DNA of 64,000 nucleotides from R-RK-3 sp031399085 (GCA_031399085.1 JANNOQ010000079.1:80220-144219), one strand, 5' to 3'. Shown: positions 53,821-63,877, counted from the first letter of the stretch. Numbers and translations: made by a program. Notes: generated by a model not told the origin, from the sequence alone.

Positions 53821-54663
53821 TTATCGAAAATAGAAGGGCATGGTGAACCGCAACTGGCCGGGGGTTGACCCGGGCGGCGGCTGCGGAAACGGCAATGACT
53901 GTCGGACGGCTGAGACCGCGCTCCGATCGAGGGAGGGGTTGCCACTCGATGCGGCGACGCGCACGAAGATCAAGCCGCCCGAGGCAGACAGCGCGAAGGA
54001 CACCACGACGCTGCCCTTGGCGTCGGGCGACTGCGGTTTGTTGCGGGCGATCCGCGCTCTAACCGTTGCCGCATAATTTGTTACCGAGCCCTGGCTGGCG
54101 GAGATGCGGCCCTTTGAGGGTTTGGCCCCTTGCGATCCGCTTGCCCCGGCGCTGGACGTCGCGCTGGCGGGTTTGCGGCGGGCTTTGCGTTCCGCCTCCC
54201 TCAGCTCCTCGATACGCTCTGCTTCGGCAAGCTGGTGCCGTTTGTTTGTCTCTTGCCTCTCGGTTTCGGCGGCTATCGAGCGGCGCAGTGCCTCGTCTGC
54301 GATCTGCTCGCGCTCGCGGTCTTCGTCGCGCTCGGGCTGCTCGGACGGCGGTTTCGTCTCGACCGGCTCAACCGCCTGTTCAGTTTGGGCCACCGCCTTA
54401 TCGGGCTCGGTGTCGGGCGGGGTTGTTTCGGCAGGCGGCGTCATGGGCGCGGCGGCGGCCTCTTTCGCCGGGCTTTGTTCGAGCGCATCGAGAATGTCGG
54501 TCGTCTCGAAATTGACGCTGATCGCCATGGTCGGCGTCTCGATATGGCCGAGCTTCACCGGTCCGCCGGAGAGCAGATACGCCGCGATGCCGATATGGAT
54601 GGCCAGCGAGATCCCGAAGCTGGGCCAAAAAAACCGTTCACGGGACCCTGAGCGATCAGTCAC
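53821..54663 (-). CDS. tonB: TonB-family energy transducer
   Basis: This 280-residue protein has an N-terminal membrane anchor (FGISLAIHIGIAAYLLSG), a Pro/Glu-rich periplasmic linker with coiled-coil potential (about 60-170) and a C-terminal TonB fold (about 195-280: YAATVRARIARNKPQ...GGLIFVRVAASSGNPSLDRSAV...FTMPFYFR). It transmits energy to the receptor encoded 39 bases upstream. The start is GTG 54663. Confidence 0.9.
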   Translation of the reverse strand: MTDRSGSRERFFWPSFGISLAIHIGIAAYLLSGGPVKLGHIETPTMAISVNFETTDILDALEQSPAKEAAAAPMTPPAETTPPDTEPDKAVAQTEQAVEPVETKPPSEQPERDEDREREQIADEALRRSIAAETERQETNKRHQLAEAERIEELREAERKARRKPASATSSAGASGSQGAKPSKGRISASQGSVTNYAATVRARIARNKPQSPDAKGSVVVSFALSASGGLIFVRVAASSGNPSLDRSAVSAVRQSLPFPQPPPGSTPGQLRFTMPFYFR

Positions 54664-54702
54664 TGCGGATGTCGTGCCCCTTTCATGCGCGGTTGTGACG
54701 CC

Positions 54703-56802
54703 TTACCATTTATGTGTCCAGCTCACGGCGGTCTTGAAGTTGATGCCTTCCTCGGACACCCCGGACGCGATCAGCTCATAGTCTTCATCGGTAATGTTGT
54801 CGATGCCCAGATCGAGGCGGAAGCCCTTGAACGGACCCTCGCCCGGCTCGATCACGGCGTAGATGTCGACCGTCTGGTAGCTGTCGCGCGGCGCCTCGCC
54901 ACCGTTCACCTTGGTAAACTTGTCGGCAAAGGTCAGTCTGGTGCCGACCCGCGACCAATATTCGGGCAGCTTGACGCCGAAATCGAGATAGAATTTATCC
55001 GGCTGCAACACGCCCAGATAGTCGCCAGTATCCTTGTCGCGGCCGTCGATGGTGGCGAAAGTGGCGATGCCGTAAAGCCGTCCGATGTCGTAATGGGCTT
55101 GAATCTCGATGCCGTCGAGTTCGGCGTTGGCGACGTTGAGGAAGTTGCTGGTGCAGCCGATATAGGGCGGAATGAAGCAGCCAAGATCGCCCGGCCCGCC
55201 CGCGCCGACGCCGTTCACATTCAGGTCGATGAAATTCTCCACATCGGATTTCCAATAGGAGCCTTTGATCGTGACCTTGTCGCCTCGCGCGGCGACATCT
55301 TTGAATTCGAAGCCGACGCCGCCCTCGATGGTGCTGCCGTCCTGGGGCAGCAGATCGGGATTGGCGATGAAATTGTTGACAGCAGGACCGATACGGAAAT
55401 GCACGCCGTCGGCATAAAGCTCGTTGAAGGACGGGGCGCGGAACGCCTCGCCGTAATTGCCGAACAGCATCAGCCAGGGAACCGGCTTGTAGCTGACGCC
55501 GAATTTGGGCGAGATCGCCTGATCCTCGTAGCCATCCTCGCCGACGGCTTCATTGGTGAAGCGGTCGAAGCGCACCCCCGGTAGAAATGTCAGCTCGCCA
55601 GGCATCCCGCCCGGACTGAACAGCTTCAACTCGGCTTGAGTGAAGACGCCCGCGAAATCGGCGGTCGCGTCGGGGACGCCGCCGCGCGTGCCGTCCGCGC
55701 TGGTGTTGTCGGTGCCGGTCTGCTCGTCGCGGTAATATTCGGCGCCATAGGTCAGCGTCAGCTTGGCCCAATCCGACAGATCAAAGCGCGAGCGGTTATC
55801 GGCGTTGACGCCGACCGTATCGACTTTGCGGCTCGTCTCGCGCGGCAGCACGATCTCGTCTTCCGCGACCTCGTTGCGCGACCAATAAGCGAGCATGGTG
55901 GCGTCGATCAGCGGGTTGCCCGACGGGGCATAGGCGAGCTTGCCGGACACGGTGTCACTCTTGACCAGCCGGTTGACCAGCGGATTGTCGGGACCGCCCA
56001 CATTGACGCCCTCCGGGTTCTGCGGATCGAGCGCGTCGTCCTGGTAGTGGACCCAGGTGCCGGTGAATTTCAAATCCCGCGAGAGCTGAACATTGCTTTT
56101 CACCAGCGCCGAGGTGATTTCATCCTGGGCGGGAAGCGTCGTGCCGTCGCCCAGTTCGATATTGCCGCTGTCGCGGTAAGTGAAGCTGGCCAGCGCGTCG
56201 ACATTGCCATTGTCCGAGCGGGCAAAGCCGGTCGAGGTGAGCACATATTCGTCATTCGCGCTGCGATAACCGGCCCTGAGCTGGACGCCGGCCGTTTCGC
56301 CCGGCTCAAGGAAATCGCCGGCATCGACCGTCGTCAGCGCGATCACGCCGCCCAGCGCGCCCGAACCGTACAGCGCCGAGATCGGCCCCTTGACGATTTC
56401 CACCTGCTTCAAGAGGCCGGGATCGACGAAGATGCGGCCGTCATGGCCGGAGATGAAGCTCTGGCGCACGCCGTCGAGCAGGATCAACACATCCTCCTCG
56501 CGAATGCCGCGAATGGTCGGCGATTGCCCGGACCGGCGCGGGCCGCCGTCGAACACCGCGCCAGGGACGCCGTCGAACAGATCGGACAGCGATGAGGGCT
56601 GCAAATCCTCGATCCGCTCGCGCTCCACCACCGTCACCTGCCCCGGATAGTCGAAGGCCGCAATGGGGCTGAGCGTGGCGAAAATCGTAATCGGATCGAG
56701 GGAGATGCCGCCGTCGCCGTCCTGCGCCAGCGACGGCGCGGCGTGCATCGCACAGGCGATGGCGAGGGCCGAGGCCCCCCAGTGCAATGATTTGTAACGC
56801 AT
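54703..56802 (-). CDS. TonB-dependent heme/hemoglobin-type receptor
   Basis: This 699-residue receptor has a signal peptide (ending PSLAQDG) and a plug domain with IFATLSPIAAFDYPGQVTVV, SLSDLFDGVPGAVFDGGPRR and the IRGIREEDVLILLDGVRQ block. The 22-strand barrel ends INFKTAVSWTHKW. Features of the TonB-hemin/hemoglobin receptor branch and a neighbouring hmuTUV suggest heme uptake. Start 56802 has GGGGA upstream and gives a clean signal peptide; the frame is open to 57000. It heads the leftward unit receptor-tonB-exbB-exbD. Confidence 0.88.
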   Translation of the reverse strand: MRYKSLHWGASALAIACAMHAAPSLAQDGDGGISLDPITIFATLSPIAAFDYPGQVTVVERERIEDLQPSSLSDLFDGVPGAVFDGGPRRSGQSPTIRGIREEDVLILLDGVRQSFISGHDGRIFVDPGLLKQVEIVKGPISALYGSGALGGVIALTTVDAGDFLEPGETAGVQLRAGYRSANDEYVLTSTGFARSDNGNVDALASFTYRDSGNIELGDGTTLPAQDEITSALVKSNVQLSRDLKFTGTWVHYQDDALDPQNPEGVNVGGPDNPLVNRLVKSDTVSGKLAYAPSGNPLIDATMLAYWSRNEVAEDEIVLPRETSRKVDTVGVNADNRSRFDLSDWAKLTLTYGAEYYRDEQTGTDNTSADGTRGGVPDATADFAGVFTQAELKLFSPGGMPGELTFLPGVRFDRFTNEAVGEDGYEDQAISPKFGVSYKPVPWLMLFGNYGEAFRAPSFNELYADGVHFRIGPAVNNFIANPDLLPQDGSTIEGGVGFEFKDVAARGDKVTIKGSYWKSDVENFIDLNVNGVGAGGPGDLGCFIPPYIGCTSNFLNVANAELDGIEIQAHYDIGRLYGIATFATIDGRDKDTGDYLGVLQPDKFYLDFGVKLPEYWSRVGTRLTFADKFTKVNGGEAPRDSYQTVDIYAVIEPGEGPFKGFRLDLGIDNITDEDYELIASGVSEEGINFKTAVSWTHKW

Positions 56803-57116
56803 GACATTCCCCAAAATGCCGGAGGGCGCCCCTGGACTTGTTTCCCAAACCTGCCCGCGCGCCGCCCATTCCCCAAAACCCCGATGCACGCCATTCAATG
56901 ATATTGCTGTGTGAAATTCACAGTAATTCCATCTGACTACATGCAGTATGTTCAATTTAAGGAAGGCGACGCGGCTCGACACGTGAATTCTCTTCAGCAC
57001 CGATCGTGAAGGAAACGAACGGGTTTGCCGGCGGAAGAGACGTTATGAGCTGCGGCGTCGAAGCTCCGCCGCGCAATTGCGCTGTTGCCTAAAAGCCCGC
57101 CTGAAGGACCGTTTGA
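56803..57116. promoter_or_regulatory. Divergent promoter region of the iron/heme uptake genes
   Basis: The 314 bases between the receptor start and hmuT must hold both promoters. A perfect inverted repeat lies at 56910-56922. AT-rich tracts at 56890-56960 fit promoter DNA. Confidence 0.6.
56910..56922. promoter_or_regulatory. Inverted repeat TGTGAA-A-TTCACA, possible iron operator
   Basis: TGTGAA and TTCACA are exact inverted repeats around one base, 108 bases upstream of the receptor start. Its position fits an iron- or heme-responsive regulator such as Irr, Fur or RirA, but it does not match a consensus I can name with confidence. Confidence 0.4.
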
Positions 57117-57968
57117 ATGCAAATAGCCGCGTCACTTTTTCTGCTGCTGGGATTGATCTCCAGCGCCCTGGCCGAGGATGCGCCAAAGCGGATCGTCGCG
57201 CTCGGCGCCGAGGTCACCGAGATCGTCTACGCGCTCGGGCAAGGCGACCGCCTCGTCGGGCGCGACAGCACGTCGTATTTTCCGGCCGAGGCGAACGCGC
57301 TGCCGGATGTCGGCTATCTCCGCCAGCTTGGCGCGGAAGGGGTGCTGTCGCTGCGCCCGGATTTAATCCTCGCCTCCGCGACCGCCGGTCCGCCCGAAGT
57401 GCTGGCGCAAATCCGCTCGGCGGGGGTGACGGTCGCGTCCCTTCCTGAGGGCTACAGCCTAGAGGCGCTTTTGCAAAAAATCGAGGAGGCGGCAAAGCGT
57501 CTGCACGTCCCGGACAAGGGCGCGGCGCTCGCGGCAAAGCTGACGGCTGAGACCGCCGAGGCGCGGGCAGCCGTTGCGCGCATGAGCGGGCGGCCGAAAG
57601 TGTTGTTCATCATCGCCGCGGCGGGCGGCGCCCCGATGGCCGCGGGCCGCCTGACCGCCGCCGACGCGCTGATCGCCCTGGCTGGCGCGGAGAATGTTTT
57701 TGCCGCCCATACGGGATATAAAACCGTCTCGCTCGAATCGGTGGCGGCCGCGGCGCCAGAGACCATCGCGATGATGGCGCACACGCTGGACAATATGGGC
57801 GGCGCAACCGGCGTCGAAAACCATCCGGCCCTGCGCCTGACGCCGGCCGCGAAAACCAAACGCATCGTCGCGCGCGACGGCGCTTATCTCTTGGGCTTCG
57901 GGCCCCGCCTGCCTCAGGCCATCCTCGATTTCGCCCGCGCCATTCATGATGACGGGGCCCAGCGGTGA
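57117..57968 (+). CDS. hmuT: Heme ABC transporter periplasmic binding protein
   Basis: This 283-residue protein has a signal peptide (MQIAASLFLLLGLISSALA) and the class III binding-protein fold. The region KRIVALGAEVTEIVYALGQG, then GRDSTSYFPAEANALPDVGY and LRQLGAEGVLSLRPDLILAS, is typical of HmuT. It hands heme to HmuUV. Its stop overlaps the GTG of hmuU by four bases. Confidence 0.9.
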   Translation: MQIAASLFLLLGLISSALAEDAPKRIVALGAEVTEIVYALGQGDRLVGRDSTSYFPAEANALPDVGYLRQLGAEGVLSLRPDLILASATAGPPEVLAQIRSAGVTVASLPEGYSLEALLQKIEEAAKRLHVPDKGAALAAKLTAETAEARAAVARMSGRPKVLFIIAAAGGAPMAAGRLTAADALIALAGAENVFAAHTGYKTVSLESVAAAAPETIAMMAHTLDNMGGATGVENHPALRLTPAAKTKRIVARDGAYLLGFGPRLPQAILDFARAIHDDGAQR

Positions 57969-59049
57969 GCGCGGCGAGCGAGGTCCCGGCCGCCGCTCCG
58001 AGCCTTGCCGAACTTCGCGCCGCGCAGGATCGCTCGCGCCGCCTGCTGCTCGGCGTGCTGGCGGGCGCGCTCGTCATCGCCGCGTTCGCCGAGTTGACCA
58101 TAGGGCCGGCCCGGATCGGCGTTGCCGAAGCGCTGATGGCGCTGTGGCCATCGGATCAGCCGCGAGCCAGGCCACCCAGATCGTTCAGGCGATCCGCCTG
58201 CCGAGGCTGATCCTGGGCCTTTGCGTCGGGGCGGCGCTCGGCGTTTGCGGCGCGGCGCTGCAAGGGCTGTTCCGCAACCCGCTGGCTGACCCGACGATCA
58301 TCGGCGTATCAGGCGGCGGCGTGCTGGGGGTGGGGCTCGTCATCGTCGCCGGCAAGGCGCTGGCGCCGGGCTTCCTCGCCGTGGCAGGCGTCTACGCCCT
58401 GCCGCTGGGCGCATTCGCCGGCAGCATGATCGCCATTGTCGCGGTTTACGCGCTCAGCCGGCTGACGGGCATGACCTCCGGATCGTCGCTGATCCTTTCA
58501 GGCATCGCCATCAATGCCGTGGTCGCGGGCGCGCTCGGCTATCTGACTTTCATCGCCTTCGACGACCAGCTCCGCGAATTGATCTTTTGGCAACTCGGCA
58601 GCCTCGGCCGGGTGATGTGGGAGAGTTTGCCCCCCGCCGCGCTGCTGATGGGCGCATCGGTCCTGCTCATGTTCCGCTCCGCCTCGGCGCTGAATGTCTA
58701 CCTGCTCGGCGAGCGCGAGGCGGTCCATCTCGGCGTCAATGTGGAGAGCATGAAGCGCCAGGTTATCGTGCTCACGGCGCTGGGCGTTGGAGCGGCGGTC
58801 GCGCTGTCCGGCCTGATCGGCTTTGTCGGGCTGGCCGCGCCGCATATCATCCGGCTGTTCGCGGGCGCGGATCACCGCGTCGTCCTGCCGGGCTCGGCGC
58901 TGCTCGGGGCGCTCTTGGTGCTCTGCGCCGACCTGATCGCGCGCACGGCGGTCGCCCCCGCCGAGCTGCCGATCGGCGTGCTGACAAGCGCACTGGGCGG
59001 TCCTTTCTTCATCTGGCTGTTGAGCCGCTACCGGAGGGAGCTGTTCTGA
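57965..59049 (+). pseudogene. hmuU: Heme ABC transporter permease HmuU, frameshifted in this sequence
   Basis: The N-terminus from GTG 57965 (MSAASEVPAAAPSLAELRAAQ, first helix LLLGVLAGALVIAAF) is in one frame up to about 58150. Everything after (SAASQATQIVQAIRLPRLIL, GAALQGLFRNPLADPTIIGV and the FecCD permease core) is in the frame one base earlier. Restoring a single base near 58150-58165 would give a complete permease of about 360 residues. The overlap GTGA with hmuT and TGATG with hmuV show that the gene boundaries are otherwise normal. Either a recent mutation or a sequencing deletion. Confidence 0.82.
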
Positions 59050-59813
59050 TGGCGCTGGAGCTGACCCATGTCACCGTCACCGCCGGAGCCGCGCGGCTGA
59101 TCGAGTCCGTAACGCTCAAAGTCGAACCCGGAAAACTGACCGTGATCCTCGGCGCGAACGGCGCGGGTAAATCCACGGTGCTCAACGTGCTGGCGGGCGA
59201 TTTGCGCGCCGCGCAAGGCGAGGCCCTGCTCGATGGCCGCCCCATCGCCGCGTTTTCTCCGCGCGATCTCGCCATGCGCCGCGCCGTCGTCCTGCAGCAC
59301 ACGCCGATGAATTTCGCCCTCTGCGTTCATGAGGTTGTGGCCCTTGCGCGCGCGCCGTTCGGCCTGGCGGCGCGTGATGACGGGGCGGAGGAGCGCGCGA
59401 TCCATGCGCTCGGCCTCGCCGCGCTGGCAGGCCGCGATTACGGCACGCTTTCCGGCGGAGAACGCCAGCGCGTCCAAATTGCCCGCGCCCTGGCGCAGCT
59501 TTGGCACGCCGGGGACGCCCCGCCCACCTATCTGCTGATGGACGAGCCGACCGCGCATCTCGACCTGAAGCACCAAATCCTCGCGCTGGAAGTCGCCCGG
59601 CGGTTCGTCGATGCGGGCGGTTCCGCGCTGTGCATTCTGCACGATCTTGCGCTTGCCAGGGAATTCAGCGACGACGTCATCTTGATGAAGAGCGGACGTA
59701 TCGCGGCGCGGGGTGCGGCTTGCTCGTCGCTGACGGCCGCCATGATCGCCGAGGTTTACGATATTCCCGCCGAGCGCGCCGGAAGGCTGGCTATGGATCG
59801 CGTCAATCCGTAG
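59049..59813 (+). CDS. hmuV: Heme ABC transporter ATPase
   Basis: This 254-residue ATPase has Walker A GANGAGKST (35-43), LQHTPMNFALCVHEVVAL after the Q-loop, signature LSGGERQRVQIARAL, Walker B YLLMDEPTAHLDLK and an ILHDLALAREF H-loop. It belongs to the FecE/BtuD/HmuV type. It overlaps hmuU by one base (TGATG). Confidence 0.92.
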   Translation: MALELTHVTVTAGAARLIESVTLKVEPGKLTVILGANGAGKSTVLNVLAGDLRAAQGEALLDGRPIAAFSPRDLAMRRAVVLQHTPMNFALCVHEVVALARAPFGLAARDDGAEERAIHALGLAALAGRDYGTLSGGERQRVQIARALAQLWHAGDAPPTYLLMDEPTAHLDLKHQILALEVARRFVDAGGSALCILHDLALAREFSDDVILMKSGRIAARGAACSSLTAAMIAEVYDIPAERAGRLAMDRVNP

Positions 59814-59900
59814 CCAATCCAAAAAAACAATGGGAGCGCGCGCACAGCTGAGCTAAGCAAGGGTCAACCGCTCACGCTATCGACCTCAAGGAGGAAAAGC

Positions 59901-60350
59901 ATGCAAGGTTTCCCAGGTGCACGGACCCTGGCGGCGCTCATATTAGTTGGCGTCGTCGCAGCCGGCGCAGCCGCCCCGGCATTGGCTCAAGTAGGAAAAA
60001 CCATGACCACACCATCGGAATTACAAATCACGGACATCAAGATCGGCACGGGCGCCTCGCCGCAGCCGGGTCAGATCTGTGTCATGCATTACACCGGGTG
60101 GCTGTACCAAGATGGCGTGAAGGGGAAGAAGTTCGACAGTTCGCTCGACCGCGGCCAGCCATTCGAGTTCGCCATCGGCAAGCAGCAGGTCATCGGAGGC
60201 TGGGATGAGGGCGTGGCGACGATGAAGGTCGGCGGCAAGCGCACTCTCATCATCCCGCCCCAACTCGGTTATGGCGCCCGCGGCGCTGGCGGTGTCATAC
60301 CCCCGAACGCCACGCTGATGTTCGACGTCGAATTGCTGGCCGTGAAATAG
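59901..60350 (+). CDS. Exported FKBP-type peptidyl-prolyl isomerase
   Basis: This 149-residue protein has a signal peptide (residues 1-29, ending APALAQ) and one complete FKBP domain: VMHYTGWLYQDG, FDSSLDRGQPFEFAIGKQQV, GWDEGVATMKVGGKRTLIIP and PNATLMFDVELL. The active-site aromatic and acid residues are present. It speeds proline isomerisation in folding envelope proteins. It stands alone, with AAGGAGG upstream of its ATG. Confidence 0.93.
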   Translation: MQGFPGARTLAALILVGVVAAGAAAPALAQVGKTMTTPSELQITDIKIGTGASPQPGQICVMHYTGWLYQDGVKGKKFDSSLDRGQPFEFAIGKQQVIGGWDEGVATMKVGGKRTLIIPPQLGYGARGAGGVIPPNATLMFDVELLAVK

Positions 60351-60484
60351 CGCGGGCACGCCCGAAAGGCTGGTCCGTCAGTTGTTCTGGGCGGACTTCG
60401 CCGCTCAGATTTCGTGATGGCGTCATCCAAGAATGAAAGGGTGCTGCGTGCGATATGGAGCCGGATGGCTGGCGGGAGGTTTGC

Positions 60485-61738
60485 ATGCACAATGTTGGTC
60501 GTCTTCTCGCCGCCGGTGCGCTCGCTGCTGGATTGCATGGATTGACGCCCCCGGCGTTGGGCCAGGATCAGGCCAACATTCAACTGGGTCCCCGCCCGTT
60601 TTTCCTGGTCGACAAGCTGGATGATGGGCCTTTGAAAGATCGGCTGAAATCCTGCTCGAACGGGCCGTTCAGGCGCACGAACTTCTCGATCGGCCATCGC
60701 GGCGCGGCCCTGCAATTTCCCGAGCACACCGAAGAGTCCTATAGCGCGGCGGCGCGAATGGGCGCGGGGATCATCGAATGCGATGTCACCTTCACCAAGG
60801 ATCGCCAGTTCGTCTGCCGCCACGCACAATGCGATCTGCATACAACGACCGACATCCTCGCCATTCCGGATCTGGCGGCCAAATGCACGCAAGCCTTTGC
60901 GCCCGCCGATCCGGCGAAAAAGGTGGAGGCGAGCGCGAAATGCTGCGCCAGCGACCTCACGCTTGCGGAATTCAAACGCCTTAAGGGCAAAATGGACGCG
61001 TTCGATAAGAACGCCACCAGCACCGAAGCCTATTTGGGCCGCACTGCCGAATGGCGGACCGACCTTTACGTCGCCTCGGGCGGCACGCTCATGACCCATG
61101 CCGAGAGCATCGAGCTGATCAAACAGCTCGGCGCGCGTTTCACCCCCGAACTCAAGGCCCCCGGCGTGCCCATGCCCTTCGACGGTGACTTTACGCAAGC
61201 CGCATATGCGCGCAAGCTGATCGACGAATACAAGGCGGCCGGCATCGATCCGAAAGACGTTTTCGTGCAGTCCTTCAATCTGGAAGACATCCGCTATTGG
61301 ATCGCGAACGCGCCGGAATTCGGCAAGCAAGCCGTTTATCTCGATGACCGCAACGAAACGCTGCCCGGCTTCGACCCCAACAAGCCCGAAACCTGGAAAC
61401 CCGATATGAACGCCTTGGCGGCGGAAGGTGTCAAGATCATCGCGCCCCCCACCTGGATGCTGGTGACCTTGAACGACAAAAAGGAGATCGTCCCGTCAGC
61501 CTATGCAAGGGACGCAAGAGCCGCCGGCCTTGACATTATCACCTGGACGCTGGAACGCTCCGGACCGCTCCGTGGTGGCGGCGGCTGGTATTATCAGTCG
61601 GTCACAGCGGCCATCGACAGCGACGACGACATGCTGAAGCTGTTGGATGTGCTCGCCAAGGACGTGAAGATCCGTGGTATATTTTCCGATTGGCCCGCGA
61701 CCGTGACTTATTACGCGAACTGCATGGGTCTGGATTAA
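60485..61738 (+). CDS. Secreted glycerophosphodiester phosphodiesterase
   Basis: This 417-residue protein starts at ATG 60485 behind GGGAGG, with a signal peptide (ending PPALGQ). The GDPD domain shows IGHRGAALQFPEHTEESY with the catalytic His-Arg and IIECDVTFTKDRQFVCRHAQ with the metal-binding acids and second catalytic His. IITWTLERSGPL near the end carries the conserved Trp region. It cleaves deacylated phospholipid head groups to glycerol-3-phosphate and an alcohol. The cysteine-rich insert (about 120-165) is typical of the periplasmic branch. Confidence 0.9.
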   Translation: MHNVGRLLAAGALAAGLHGLTPPALGQDQANIQLGPRPFFLVDKLDDGPLKDRLKSCSNGPFRRTNFSIGHRGAALQFPEHTEESYSAAARMGAGIIECDVTFTKDRQFVCRHAQCDLHTTTDILAIPDLAAKCTQAFAPADPAKKVEASAKCCASDLTLAEFKRLKGKMDAFDKNATSTEAYLGRTAEWRTDLYVASGGTLMTHAESIELIKQLGARFTPELKAPGVPMPFDGDFTQAAYARKLIDEYKAAGIDPKDVFVQSFNLEDIRYWIANAPEFGKQAVYLDDRNETLPGFDPNKPETWKPDMNALAAEGVKIIAPPTWMLVTLNDKKEIVPSAYARDARAAGLDIITWTLERSGPLRGGGGWYYQSVTAAIDSDDDMLKLLDVLAKDVKIRGIFSDWPATVTYYANCMGLD

Positions 61739-61963
61739 CGCATGACTTGAACGACGACGTTGGCGATGGTCTCAAATGGCCAATAAGACGCTTTTCCGAA
61801 CAATGTCGTGCCGCGCATCGCGCATGAGGGAACGCTCGCTCCTTCGCCGCATTTCATTGCGGCGACAGCCAGCGCCATACGGGCGTTAGTTCGGCTTGGT
61901 TATAACACGGCGGTGCTGTGACAGGTCGCGGCCCAGCATTCTTTACCCTGGTAGACATTCATT

Positions 61964-63859
61964 ATGGCGACGATAACCGAGGTGTCCGGGACCGGGCTAA
62001 ATCCATCTGGCGCTACCGATGCCGTCGACCCGGCAGTGGAATTGTTGCGCCGGCGTAATTTGCTCAGGCGCTTTTGGCGGACTGCGGGCAAGTTCTGGGC
62101 GAGCGAAAGCCGCCATACGGCCTGGCTGCTGTCGGCCGGCCTGCTCCTGATTATTGTGCTTCTGCTCGGCGCCGCCTATGCGATGAACCTGTGGCACAGG
62201 GCGATATTCGACGGCCTGCAAAACCGCAATGCCGAGGCGGTTGCCTGGTTGTCGGTCATCTATTTCGTCATCCTTGGTGTCAGCGTCGCCTTCAGCATAA
62301 CGCAGGTTTATGTTCGGATGACGCTGCAGAGGCGCTGGCGGGCGTGGCTGAACGACCAACTCGTCGATCGCTGGCTCGCGCACGGCCGCTACTACCAGCT
62401 CAATCTGGTGCATGGGGATCACGCCAACCCCGAATACCGCATTGCCGACGACGTGCGCATCGCCACCGAGGCGCCGGTGGATTTCGTCAGCGGCGTCACC
62501 CATGCCTTTCTCTCGGCGGCAACCTTCATCGTGGTGCTCTGGACCATCGGCGGCGCGTTGAACGTCAATCTGGGCGGATGGCAGGTAGAGATCCCAGGCT
62601 TTCTGGTTCTCGCCGCGCTGATTTACGCGCTCATCGCCAGCGGCTCCATGCTGTTGATCGGCAGCCGTTATGTGCAAGCCTCCGAGAACAAGAACCAGGC
62701 GGAAGCCGAATATCGTTACCGTATCACGCGATTGCGCGAGAACGGCGAAAGCATCGCGCTGTTGGGCGGCGAGGAGGAAGAACGCGACGGCATTGACAAG
62801 AACTTTACAAACGTATTGCGGCAGTGGGCGCGGCTGGCGGGCCAGCACATGCGCACCACGCTGGTGTCGCATAGCTCGAGCCTGATCGCACCGGTGGTGC
62901 CGCTGTTGCTGTGCGCGCCGAAATATCTCGACGGCAGCATGACGCTCGGGCAGGTGATGCAGGCGGCCTCCGCCTTCACCATCGTGCAGAGCGCGTTCGG
63001 CTGGCTGGTCGACAATTATCCGCGGCTGGCCGACTGGAATGCCTGCGCGCGCCGTATCGCTTCGCTGATGATGTCGCTCGACGGGCTGGAGCGCGCCGAG
63101 CGCGGCGACGGCATCGGCCGGATCCAGCGCGGCGAGACCGAGGGCGAAGCCATGCTCAGCCTAAACGACCTCTCAGTGACGCTGGATGACGGCACTGCCG
63201 TCGTCGGCGAAGCCGAAGTGGTGATTGAGCCCGGCGAGCGGCTGCTGGTATCAGGCGAATCCGGCACCGGCAAAAGCACCCTGGTGCGGGCGATCGCCGG
63301 ACTGTGGCCATGGGGCGGCGGCAGCATCAATTTCCATCCCGACCGGCGGCTGTTCATGCTGCCGCAAAAACCTTACGTGCCCTCGGGCACGCTGCGCCGC
63401 GCGGTGGCCTATCCCGGCGCCGCCGAGGACTGGACGGTGGAGGCAATCGGCGAAGCGCTGGACAAGGTCGGCCTCGGCCATCTCAAGGAAAAGATCGGGG
63501 AAGACGCGCCTTGGGACCAGACGCTATCAGGCGGCGAGAAGCAGCGGCTGGCCTTTGCCCGGCTGTTTCTGCACAGCCCCGACATCATTGTGCTGGATGA
63601 GGCCACCTCGGCGCTCGATGAAAAGAGCCAGGACAAGATGATGGAGCTGATGACCAGGGAGCTGCCGAACGCCACCGTGGTCAGCGTCGGCCACCGCGCC
63701 GAGCTGGAGGCCTTCCACAGCCGCAAGATCGTACTGGAGCGCCGCAAGGGCGGCGCCAAACTGGTCAGCGACATCGACCTCATTCCGCGCAAGGGCAAAC
63801 GCCGCCTGCTCGGTCGCTTCCTGCGCCATCGCAAGCCGGCAGCGAAGAAGGTGGCGTGA
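61964..63859 (+). CDS. BacA/SbmA-like ABC transporter with fused ATPase
   Basis: This 631-residue protein has an N-terminal SbmA/BacA-type membrane domain (about 1-360; six helices, with LYxxAIFDGLQNRNAEAV-like and YYQLNLVHGDHANPEYRIAD blocks). A C-terminal ATPase domain follows: Walker A GESGTGKST, signature LSGGEKQRLAFAR, Walker B IIVLDEATSALDE. This is the ABCD/YddA/BclA type, related to peptide and very-long-chain fatty-acid transporters. BclA in Bradyrhizobium imports antimicrobial peptides. A basic tail ends the protein. The substrate here is unknown. Confidence 0.85.
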   Translation: MATITEVSGTGLNPSGATDAVDPAVELLRRRNLLRRFWRTAGKFWASESRHTAWLLSAGLLLIIVLLLGAAYAMNLWHRAIFDGLQNRNAEAVAWLSVIYFVILGVSVAFSITQVYVRMTLQRRWRAWLNDQLVDRWLAHGRYYQLNLVHGDHANPEYRIADDVRIATEAPVDFVSGVTHAFLSAATFIVVLWTIGGALNVNLGGWQVEIPGFLVLAALIYALIASGSMLLIGSRYVQASENKNQAEAEYRYRITRLRENGESIALLGGEEEERDGIDKNFTNVLRQWARLAGQHMRTTLVSHSSSLIAPVVPLLLCAPKYLDGSMTLGQVMQAASAFTIVQSAFGWLVDNYPRLADWNACARRIASLMMSLDGLERAERGDGIGRIQRGETEGEAMLSLNDLSVTLDDGTAVVGEAEVVIEPGERLLVSGESGTGKSTLVRAIAGLWPWGGGSINFHPDRRLFMLPQKPYVPSGTLRRAVAYPGAAEDWTVEAIGEALDKVGLGHLKEKIGEDAPWDQTLSGGEKQRLAFARLFLHSPDIIVLDEATSALDEKSQDKMMELMTRELPNATVVSVGHRAELEAFHSRKIVLERRKGGAKLVSDIDLIPRKGKRRLLGRFLRHRKPAAKKVA

Positions 63860-63877
63860 AATTCCTTCCTTTCTTCC

